A stretch of DNA of 64,000 nucleotides from Sciurus carolinensis. Lineage: Eukaryota; Chordata; Mammalia; Rodentia; Sciuridae. The number at the start of each line of letters is the position of its first letter. The first letter of the stretch is position 1. The notes under the pieces were generated by a model. The model saw only the letters and a list, made by a program, of their open reading frames with translations, did not search any database and had not been told where the DNA came from. The position numbers and the translations under genes were made by a program. This document shows, piece by piece, positions 26,603 to 35,682 of the stretch. The stretch covers positions 372,001 to 436,000 of the forward strand of contig NW_025920107.1 in assembly GCF_902686445.1 (NCBI RefSeq), written 5' to 3'.

Positions 26603-26945
26603 TTGGTTACTGTTGAGGGAAAGATGTTACCAAATCATTTAAGAAACAGGGCACAGAACTCTTCAACTCAAGGCTCTCAAAGTGGAAGCAGCTGTCACAG
26701 CCCTTGTAGAGTTTAAGGAGTAACAGATCTTTTTTGCTGATGTTGATTGCATCACTCGAGCAGTTCCCAGGTTGGAGTTGGTTGGACCCATAGCCCCTCA
26801 TAAGCTGATTTAGCCAAATAGATGATTTCCATCCTTTCTCAGTAAAGCAAGCTGCTTATTTTCATCCTGTGTAACCTTTTAATTCTTCATGTTGGTACCT
26901 CACTTTTAAGGAGGGTTTATAAGTAAAGGGAAGTGCACTGATTAG

Positions 26946-27185
26946 AAGGTTAATGGAGTTAATATTGAAAAATGCAGAGAGGCCATAAAACAAGGGGAAG
27001 AGATTTTGGAGGAAATAAAAGAGGAAAGGTCTAAAGCATCAGAAAGGGTGTCAATAAGATCAGAGAAAGACAAGGAAAATGAAACTGGGTGTGAGGAACA
27101 ACTTGTTAGGAAGAGGGAAATCAGTTTAGGGGAGGATCCCTCATTAGGAGTCTGCCCTACGTTATCTGCCCTTAAGGCCTGCTAA
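26946..27185 (+). pseudogene. Charged open segment in provirus A, gag-like
   Basis: An uninterrupted 79-codon frame, rich in Glu, Lys and Arg, includes the run EAIKQGEEILEEIKEERSK. It begins directly after a stop at 26,943 and has no proper upstream context. It resembles a gag linker or phosphoprotein region, but it lies after the zinc-knuckle remnant, which would be out of order. A pyrimidine-rich CCCTCCCTGTAG (ending 27,203) follows and could be a splice acceptor. Function is not assigned. Confidence 0.35.
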
Positions 27186-27469
27186 CCTCTCCCCTCCCTG
27201 TAGGGCCTTCCCGGTAAGGAATGACTACCATAGATATTGGCACACAGCTTCCGCAAGTGAGCAGGCAGATGGATTTCTTATCTTCAAGTCTCTTCTTTCT
27301 TGGGCTTCTATGCTAATTCCTTCTCCTCCTCCAACTTCGCCCCACCCAGCCCACCTAGTCCTCTTGCCAAGAGGTCCCACATATGCCGGTGTGGAGGGAG
27401 TAACCAGTCCAACCATCAGTGGCATGTCCTAGTAAGGAGTATGATATAGTAGCCCCAGTCCCCACAAAT

Positions 27470-28935
27470 ATTGGGAGATAATTGTTTCACAATTTTCTGC
27501 GTCCAAACCTGAATTGATTACTAACCAGGATTAAGGGTTAAAATGCCCTAGGCATCAAGTTTCTACTGGAACATTTTCTCCCCTTTTCAGATCCAAATCT
27601 CAGTCAAGGCTTACATTGAAATGTAAATAGAGAAAGCTTGAAGGTTCAGTAGGAGACCAGTCTCAAACCCAAGAAAGGGAAAAAAAAAAAAAGAGCAAAA
27701 AGTTTTACCTGAACTCCAACAAAAGTAAATTTTATGGTGCTTTACTAAAGTAATTAACGGCCGTAACATTTTCCCAGGACTCTTGTTTTTTCTGAATTCT
27801 ACATATTTTTTTTGAGCTCATGATTTTTTTGATCAGTTCTATTTTTTTTATTCAACTAGAGTTTTTTGAACATCTGTTACATTGCAATGGAGATTCACCT
27901 ATAAAATTTCAAGGTCTTTGATTTTGTGTTATGTGTGTGTCGTGCTGTTTGATGTCATGTTTTGTCTGTATCAAAACTGAGCACTCCTAAATTAAAATTT
28001 AAAAATGGATCCAGATACTTTTGGTTCACGTGATTTAAAAAGGTTCGATTTAAATTGGGTAAATGAATAGAAGTAAAATGTCTTGAAAATAACTTGCAAG
28101 TCTCTAGGTGGTCAAATTAATATAATGTTGATGTTAATAAAATGTCTAATATCAATTGTTTCTAGGACTTTTCTTCAACAGGAAAGAGACAACAAATACT
28201 GTTCAGGACACTTGTCTAATATCTTGGTTTTTCTTTTAAGAAAATAAGTGAATTAGAATTGACATGCATGGGATTACTCAAATGTGTTTGTACAGAAAAT
28301 TGTTTTGTGTCATCACTAAAAACAAGGTTACTAAGAGTTATGTCCTAACAAGTGCAATTCTATATACAAAGGGTCCCAAAAGTTTCAACTGTGTTTCAAT
28401 TAGAGTACTATAAATAACAAAATATTTAATCTTGTTAAAATAAAGTAATTTATCTAAATTCAGAAATTCATAAGAGTTGTTTCAGAGTGTGAACAAAAAG
28501 GGGTCAACAAATAGGAAAGAGAAAATAAAAGGTTCTGGGTATGGAAATATATTTAATAAAAGGGAAAAAGAAATGTTTCTGGGTAAGAAAGTGCTTGTGT
28601 GAGTCTAAGAAAGTCTAGGTAAGTAAAGGGCAAGTTTCAACAAGTTTGCATGTAACTAAGATGGTTATATGTATGTGAAACATTTAAAGCTATTTAAGGT
28701 TTTTCCTAAGGTGAATTACTAATGTTCTAATATAAACCAAAGTTTAATTTATATGGTAAAATGACATGGTAAAATAACAAGGATTTCTTGGAAACACTAA
28801 TTTACTCTTAAATTTGTGTCTGTTAAGTTTTATTCTTTAGAACAATTAGTCTTAAAAATAGGGGTTTATACAATTATGGTTAAGCAACTGTTAGAGTATT
28901 GTACTATGTTATAGAGTCTAAATTTTTCTTTACCC
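27470..28935 (+). repeat. AT-rich non-coding block shared with provirus B
   Basis: No credible reading frame. Long stretches match the reverse complement of about 45,785-47,430 in provirus B. Examples are the region around 28,141-28,230 (matching 46,730-46,815), 27,880-28,010 (matching 46,940-47,085) and 28,690-28,930 (matching 45,785-46,015). The match stops sharply at TTTTTCTTTA (28,923-28,932); beyond it A continues towards reverse transcriptase while B continues in unrelated sequence. Both copies have the same sense relative to their own LTRs. Confidence 0.85.
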
Positions 28936-28983
28936 GGTGCTTTACTAGAGCCAAGGCTCGGTTTGTGTGTTTCCACAGGATAA

Positions 28984-29490
28984 AACATCGCTTTCCTGAG
29001 CGATAAGCTTTGTTCGGTACCACAGTGGCCCCTCACTAAGGAAAAACTAGAGGCTGCTCATGAATTAGTACGGGAGCAACTTAATGCGGGTCACCTGCAA
29101 CCCTCTACCTCTCCCTGGAATACTCCAATATTTGTCATTAAGAAAAAATCAGGAAAATGGAGGTTATTACATGATCTTTGGGCCATTAATAATCAAATGT
29201 ACCCTATGGGACCTATCCAATTTGGGTTACTATTAGTCTCAGCTTTACCTAAACACTGGCCCACCATTATATTAGACTTAAAGGACTGTTTTTTCTCCAT
29301 TCCCCTCCATAGAAAGGATTGTTGGAGATTTGCTTTCACTCTGCCTGCCATAAATCATTCCCAACCCGATCAAAGATTTGAATGGATAGTGTTGCCTCAG
29401 GGCATGGCCAATAGCCCTACAATGTGCCAAATATATGTAGATAAAGCTTTAAAAACCACTTTCGGGAATTGCTTATCTATCATTATATAG
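28984..29490 (+). pseudogene. pol: Provirus A pol: reverse transcriptase fingers and palm (truncated)
   Basis: An open frame of 168 codons starts after a TAA at 28,981 and ends at TAG (29,488). It encodes a typical betaretroviral reverse transcriptase: a WPLT start (29,026), a [13 protein letters not shown] segment, the first catalytic Asp in LDLKD (near 29,272), and the [11 protein letters not shown] palm motif. The YIDD active-site box is present at 29,484-29,495, but in another frame, so a 1-base shift separates it from the rest. No ATG is expected, since pol is normally made by frameshifting from gag. A splice-acceptor-like TTTCCACAG ends at 28,978. Confidence 0.9.
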
Positions 29491-29591
29491 ATGACATATT
29501 AATATGTCATAAAGATAGAGACATTCTAACACAGGCATTACAGTTCATGACTGAAAAATTAAGTTTTTAGGGATTAACCATAGCACCATAA
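29491..29591 (+). pseudogene. pol: Provirus A pol: frameshifted palm-thumb segment
   Basis: The reading frame carrying YIDD continues to a TAG near 29,566. The frame that resumes downstream is blocked by a TAA at 29,589. At least two separate lesions therefore lie within about 100 bp. Confidence 0.75.
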
Positions 29592-31028
29592 AAATTACAA
29601 ACAGGAGAACTACAACATTATCTAGGAACAAAACTGTCTGCTACTACAGTCCAACCTTTAAAGCTTACTATCAGAACAGACCAATTAAAAACCCTAAATG
29701 ATTATCAAAAATTATTAGGAGATGTCAATTGGATCAGACCTTATTTAAAATTATCTACAGGAGAGTTAAAGCCTTTATTTGACATCCTTAAAGGTGACCC
29801 TGATTTAAATTCTAGTAGAAGTCTGACCCCTAAAACAAAAGGGGCTATACAATTGGTTCAAGAACAGTTACAATCTTGTCAGATAGTTTGCTGTGATCCG
29901 TCACAGCCATTGATGTTGATTATTTTTCCTGAGATTCATAGCCCCTCAGGTGTTTTATGGCAAGGTGGTCCACTACAAAGCATTCATCTCTCTAGTTCTC
30001 CTACAAAAATGTTACAGTCCTATCCTACCGCTATGGCTCAGCTAGTACTCAAAGGCATAGAAACATGTATCACCACCTTTGGTGTACAACCAACAACCAT
30101 TGTTACTCCATATACTGTTAATCAACTATCATGGCTAATAAATAATGATTCAGATTGGACTGTACTCTACTGTACCACTACTGCAACTTTTGATAATCAT
30201 TACCCCAAACATCCTTGGATCCAATTCTGTAAAAATACTCCCATCATTTTTCCTAAAGTCACCAGATCTAATCCTATAAAAAATTGTACAACCATTTTTA
30301 CTGATGGATCTAAAAATGGAGTTGGGGCTGTTCTCATCAATGACAAAGTCTATACTCTCATTATTCAACCCCACTCTGCTCAAGTTATCGAATTGGCTGC
30401 AGTAACTATGGCTTTCAAATTATTAAATAATGTGCCTTTTAACCTATTAACAGACAGCTATTATATTGTCAACTCTTTATCTGTTTTGGAAACAGTACCT
30501 TATATCTTTCCACACTCTACTATTGCTCCTTATTTTTCTAGTCTACAAAAAATAATCCTTCAACATTGTGAACCTTTCTATGTGGGACATATCAGGGCCC
30601 ACACTAATTTGCCAGGACCTTTATCTAAAAGAAACACTATTGTAGATTTGGCTACTAGATCTTCCTTTGTGCTTTCTGTGGAAGAACAATCAAAACTTTT
30701 CCATGACAAATTTCATGTTAATTCTACTACCTTAGTAAGAAAATTTCAAATCCCAAAACACCTTGCTCGACAGATAGTCAAAAACTGTCAACACTGTGCA
30801 CCCCTTATCCCAGTACAGTCAATTGGAGTTAATCCCCGAGGTCTTTTGCCAAATCATATATGGCAAATGGATGTAACTCATATATTAGAATTTGGTAATC
30901 TCATATATGTACATGTGTCTACTCCGGTCTGGATTCCCGAGAGACTGACCAGAACAATACAACATGAGAATGACAACAATAAGGACACAACTGGACAGCC
31001 AGACTCAGAACTTATGGGCTATAGTTAG
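29592..31028 (+). pseudogene. pol: Provirus A pol: thumb, RNase H and truncated integrase
   Basis: A long uninterrupted frame of about 478 codons. In order it holds the reverse transcriptase thumb and connection, then RNase H with the acidic residues in IFTDGS (near 30,297), ELAAV (near 30,390), LTDS (near 30,449) and IVDLAT (near 30,641). The integrase zinc domain follows, with HDKFH (near 30,700) and CQHC (near 30,787). The first integrase core Asp lies in WQMDVTH (near 30,862). Shortly after YVHVST the sequence jumps to a short unrelated tail (PVWIPERL...), so the other two catalytic acids and the C-terminal domain are missing. Integrase cannot be functional. Confidence 0.88.
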
Positions 31029-32067
31029 AGCTTGGCCATATCCTCTGCCTTTAACTAATACCTCCTCTTTATTCCCTCCCATATTTAATGATAATTTTAC
31101 AAATAATGATGTTCATTTAGGCATGAGATGTGTCAATCCTTCTGACAGTTGGCTACTCTTCATTTCGACCTCAGGATATACTAACTTACAACCTTTCTTT
31201 GCTCTTTTAGGAGGACCAGAAATATTATGTTTCCACATACGCCAGTTTGTGTTTTTTCCCCTTTTATGTTTCTGCTAACAAACAAAAAAGATGTTTCTCT
31301 CAATCTCTCTCAATGTTGGAATGCTTCTAGGTTCTCATGGGCAGTCTTAATGTGTGTTCCTACCTTCCTACCAGTCCCAGTCTCTGTTACAGATACGGAA
31401 TTGCCAGTGTTACTATCAAGAAACAGGAGAGAATTTGGCATCACAGCACCTATGGTTACTGCAATAGTGGTTTCTGCAACAGCAGCACTAGCAACTGCCA
31501 TACCTACAGCAACAGCAGTCAATCACTTGGCCGAAAATACAGCTGCAGCCTTACAGACTAAAGAGACCCTAAACCAGCATCTAACAGCAGGCTGACCTCT
31601 TGTAAATCAAAGAATGGACTTACTACAAGAACAAGTGGATATCTTGCAAGAACTTTTAGGACTGGGATGCGTTTATTCCTTAAGAACTGTTTGTGTTATC
31701 CCTATTGTATATGATAATTCCAGCACCGCGGCTGGGTTATCTAGAAAATTGTCAGCCTATTTTATCAATTTGATGGTCTTATTTCAAAACCGAGAACTGA
31801 AATTGTCAAAGCTAATTCTACCAGGGTGCATATTGTTTCTGTATCTAATACGGCTAAATAGTTTTTTCTATTTATGGCTTTGTCAAACAATGGGCAGGCT
31901 TAGGAGCTATGATAGTGCTCCTCTGCCTTGGCTCCCTTCTCTTCATTTGTTTTGGCATGCACCTACAAGACAGCCAACAGAGAGATCAGATTATCTTTCA
32001 TCAGGTCATGACCGCCCTAAAGGCCGGCAGCTCCCCACAAGTATGGTTCTCGATACTGGACCGGTAG
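30964..32067 (+). pseudogene. env: Provirus A env remnants (surface fragment and transmembrane subunit)
   Basis: Env survives in pieces. One frame (30,964-31,278) overlaps the end of pol and may be a surface-subunit remnant. Another (31,227-31,595) carries a basic RNRR cleavage-type site (31,419-31,430) followed by an Ala/Thr-rich hydrophobic stretch resembling a fusion peptide. A third open stretch (31,876-32,067) encodes a membrane anchor (WAGLGAMIVLLCLGSLLFI) and a cytoplasmic tail ending at TAG. Most of the surface subunit is absent and the fragments lie in different frames, so no envelope protein can be made. Confidence 0.75.
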
Positions 32068-32211
32068 TCAGAGACGGGTAATAAAGGAGGTGGCTATGTA
32101 CCAACCTAAGACAGGAGCTGCAGCATGCTCTGCAGACTCTGATGACGGGTAAGGACATATGCTGACCACTCAACCTAAGACAGACACTGTCCCGAGCCTT
32201 AAATTTATAAT

Positions 32212-32223
32212 AAAGAAGGGGGA
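32212..32223 (+). other. Polypurine tract of provirus A
   Basis: AAAGAAGGGGGA two bases before the 3' LTR, the expected plus-strand primer site for reverse transcription. Confidence 0.8.
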
Positions 32224-32225
32224 AC

Positions 32226-32628
32226 TGTCGGGGTACCCGGGACTCCCAGCCTTGGGCACGGTCAAGATGGCGCCTGGCGCTGAGCCAAAAGCGGTTGGCC
32301 ATACAGTATTAGCTAGTTAACAATGTGATTAGTGCATGCCTCTCTCGTGTGCCTATTCTATACCTACAGCTGTTCGCCGTTTACCTCGTGTACTCTCCCT
32401 TGATTGGTTGAAGTGTATATAAGCTTGGTAACTTCCTGGGAGGGGGAGTAGAAGCGAGGAAGAAGAGTGCGAGCGAGGGCGAGAGCCGAGTGGGAGAAGC
32501 GAAGCGGCCGAAGCAGGCGAGAGTTAAGCGGTAGAGGAGTGAAGTGTAGGAGAGGGACTGTGCATAATAAACTTCCAAAGCTTCAGACGTTTGTCGTGTC
32601 TCTCTCTGCGGGCAGAGGGAACGCGATA
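32226..32628 (+). repeat. Provirus A 3' LTR
   Basis: 403 bp, same structure as the 5' LTR, with TATATAA at 32,416-32,422 and AATAAA at 32,566-32,571. It keeps more CpGs than the 5' copy (for example GTGCGAGCGAG against GTGTGAGTGAG), consistent with methylation-driven decay of the 5' copy. Transcripts initiated here would run directly into the satellite. Confidence 0.95.
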
Positions 32629-32634
32629 CAGAAT
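32629..32634. other. Target-site duplication of provirus A, right copy
   Basis: CAGAAT immediately after the 3' LTR, an exact match to the left copy. Confidence 0.85.
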
Positions 32635-32949
32635 CAGGGAACAGAGACCAGAGCCCAGAGCACAGAGAACAGATCACAGAGCAGAGAAATGAGAGCCCAG
32701 AGCCAGAGCATAGAACCAGAGCAGAGTGCACAGAGCACTGATCCCAGACCCAGAGTGAGAGACAGTGCCCAGAGACAAATTCCAGAGCACAGATCCCAGA
32801 GAGCAGAGCTCAGAAACACACCACAGAGCTCATAGCTCAGAGAACACAGAATATAGCACACAGCACAGAGCACAGAGTGTAGAGAGCAGGACACATAGCA
32901 CAGAGAGTAGAGCGCAGGACACAGAGTAAGAGCACAGAGACAAAAATGT

Positions 32950-35682
32950 TGGCTCTGGCCCTGAGTTTTAGCACTGTGCTCTGCACTCTGGGCTCTGGAT
33001 TCCAGTTACTATGCTCTGTGCTCTGTCTCTATTCTCTGTCTCTGGATCTGAGCTCTGGGCTCTGGGCTCTGTGCTCTGTGCTCTGTCTTCTGTTCACTGG
33101 ACTATGTGCTCTGCACTTTGTGCTCTGGGCACTTTCTCTGGACTTGGGCTCTGTTCTCTGCACTCTGCTCTGGGCTCTGGTCACTGTCCTTTTGCTCTTT
33201 ACTCTGTCCCTATACTCTAGCTCTGAATATGAGGTCTGGACTCTACACTCTGTGTTCTGTCTCTGTACTCTGTTTATATGCTCTAGTCTCAGGCTGTAGG
33301 CTCTGGTTCTGTGCTCTGGTCTCTTTGCTCTTGCCTCTGGCCTCTGCACACTACATTCTGACCTCTGCCTTGGGCTTCTGCACCATTCTCTGTACTCTGT
33401 GTTCTCTGCTGTGTCCTTTATGCTCTGTGTTTGCACTCTGCTCTCTGGATTCTGGATCAGTGCTCTGGCTCTTTTCTCTGTCTTCTGTTCTCTGTACTCT
33501 GTGCCCTGGACCCTGTGCTCTGGGCTCTGTGCTGTGCACTCTGTACTCTAATCTGATTCTGGGCTCTGGTCCTTTGCTCTGTGATCTGTTCTCTGTGCTC
33601 TGTGCTCTGTCTCTGTACTGTGGCTCTGGCTCTGTGCTCTGTTCTCTGTGCTCTGTACTCTCTGCTCTCTGCTCTGGTCTCAGTGCTCTGCACTCTGTGC
33701 TCTCTGCTGTGGGCTGTGTGCTTTGGATATGGCTCTTGGCTCTCTCTCAATACTCTGGGTCTGTACTCTGAGCTATGTGTCTTTTCTCTCGGTCCTGGCT
33801 CTGTGATGTGTGCTCTGTGTTCTACTATGTGCACTCTGTTCTCTGACTCTGGTCTGTGTCTCTGTTCTCTGTGGTCTGTACTGTAAGCCTGGGATGTGGG
33901 CTGTGTGTTCTGTCTCTGTACTCTGGATGTATGCTCTGGGCTCTGATCACTGAGATCTGGGCTCTGTGATCTGTGCCATGATCTCTGTGCTCTGGACTCT
34001 GTGCTCATTGATTTGCACAATGGGCTCTGTGCTCTGTGCTGTTTCTTCTGGGCTCTGGACTCTGGACTTGGTGCTCTGCATTCTGTGCCCTTGGCACTGG
34101 CTCTGTGCTCTCTGATCTGTTTTCTGTGCTCTGAGCAGTGTGCTCTGTGTTCTGGTGTCTGGTCTCTATGCTCTGGTTCTGTGTTATGGGCTCTCGGCTG
34201 GTTGATTTGCACAATGGGCTCTGTGCTCTGTGCTGTGTGCTCTGTGCTCTGAGCTCTGTGCTCTGAGCTCTGTGCTCTGTGCTCTGTGGTCTGCACTCTG
34301 TGTTCTAGGCCCTAGATCCATGCTCTCTGGTAAGTGATGTTGGCTCAGGGCACTGTGCTCTGTTCTGTGCATTCTGTGCTCTTGGCCCTGGCTTTGTGCT
34401 CTCTGGTAAGTGCTCCTGGCTCAGGATACTGTGCTCTGTGCTCTGGTCTTTGGTCACTGGGCTCTGACTCTGTGCTCTTGGCTCTGTCAATGCTCTGTGC
34501 TTTGTTCTCTGTACTCTGCATTCTGTACTCTGGACTCTGGTGCTAGAATCTCTCTCTAAACTCTGGTTCTAGGCTCTGAACTGTTTCTATTCTCTGGGTC
34601 CTGGGTGTGTCCTCTGTGCTCTGGGTTTTGGCTCTGGGCTCTGGGCTCTGGCTCTGTGCTCTGTACTCTGAGCTCTGGGCTCTGTGCTCTGTACTCTGAG
34701 CTCTGGGCTCTGAGCTCTGGCTCTATGATCTGGGCTCTCTACTCTGACTCTGTGTTCTCTGCTATGTGCTCTATGCTCTGTGCTCTAGGCTTTGGCTCTG
34801 GGCACTGGGCACTGTGCTCTGGTCTCTGATCACTGTGCTCTGTGTTCTGTGCTCTGTCTCTGTATACTGGCTCTGTATTCTTGGTCTGGGCTCATGTCTC
34901 TCTGCTCTGTGCTCTGGTCTCTGGTCACTATGCTCTGCACTCTGTGTTCTCTGCTCTGTGCTCTGTGCTCTTTGCTGTGGCATGTACTCTCTGCTCTGTC
35001 CTCTGGGCTGTATGCTCTAGGCTCTGGCTCTAGGCTCTCTCTCAATACTCTGCATCTGGGCTCTGAATTCTATCTCTGTTCTCTGGGTCCTGTCTTTTTG
35101 CTCTGTGCTCTGTACTCTTCAGTCAGTGCTCTGGAATCTGGCTTTGCTCTCCTGCTCTGTTTTCTGTGCTTTGTGCTCTCAATTCTCTGCCTTGTGCTCC
35201 TGGCTCTGGGCTCTCAGCTCTTGTCCTGTGCTCTGTGCTCTGTTCTCTGGTCAAAGTGCTCTTTTGTCTGTGCTCTGGACTGTATGCTCTGGGCTGTATG
35301 CTCTGGGTTCTGGCTCTAGGCTCTCTCTCAATAATCTGGATCTGGGCTCTGAACTCTGCCTCTGTTCTCTGGTTCCTGGTTCTGTGCTCTGTGCTCTGTG
35401 CTGTGCACTCAGTTTTCTGGACTCTGGCACTGTGTTTCTGCTCTGTTTTCTGTGATCTGTTCTCTGTACTCTGTGTTCTGGGCTCTGGGCTCTGAGCTCT
35501 GACTCTGCTCTGTGATCTGAGCTCTGAGCTCTGGGATCTGTGCTCTTGTCTCTGGCTCTGGGCACTGTCTCTGAATCTGGGTCTGGACTCTGTGCTCTGT
35601 GCCCTGTGTTCTGGCTCTGTGCTCTGTGTTGTTTTCTCTGCACTGCTTACCCTGGGCTGTGGGTCTAGGCTCCTGCTCTGAG
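32950..35682 (-). repeat. CTCTG stretch 11: flipped arm followed by a normal cassette
   Basis: This is the longest CTCTG stretch, at about 2.7 kb. Up to about 34,600 it carries inverted arm markers: GATTTGCACAATGGGC at about 34,010 and 34,205, and a CTAAACTCTGG phrase near 34,556. From about 34,800 it reads as a normal cassette, with CTCTCTCAATACTCTGC near 35,037, a second copy near 35,326, the tail near 35,562, and the standard right turn TGCTCTGAGACCAGAGCA at 35,674-35,691. The orientation flip lies between about 34,600 and 34,800. Confidence 0.75.

Larger units (their letters stand above)
24784..32628 (+). mobile_element. Provirus A: defective class II (betaretrovirus/IAP-like) ERV
   Basis: This is a 7.8-kb provirus inserted in a CAGAG satellite arm. 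It has near-identical 403-bp LTRs, a primer-binding site, a leader, gag, pol and env remnants and a polypurine tract, in that order. CAGAAT flanks both ends (24,778-24,783 and 32,629-32,634); a 6-bp duplication is usual for class II ERVs. The YIDD-type reverse transcriptase, the tRNA-Phe-type primer site and the env tail support a betaretrovirus/IAP-related assignment. All coding regions are interrupted, and an AT-rich non-coding block at about 27,470-28,935 sits where protease and the start of pol would be expected. It cannot encode a working set of proteins as it stands. Confidence 0.93.

Noticed and set aside
29592..31028. Functional retroviral polymerase gene
   Set aside because: The frame is long, but the reverse transcriptase active site is out of frame upstream and the integrase core is missing.
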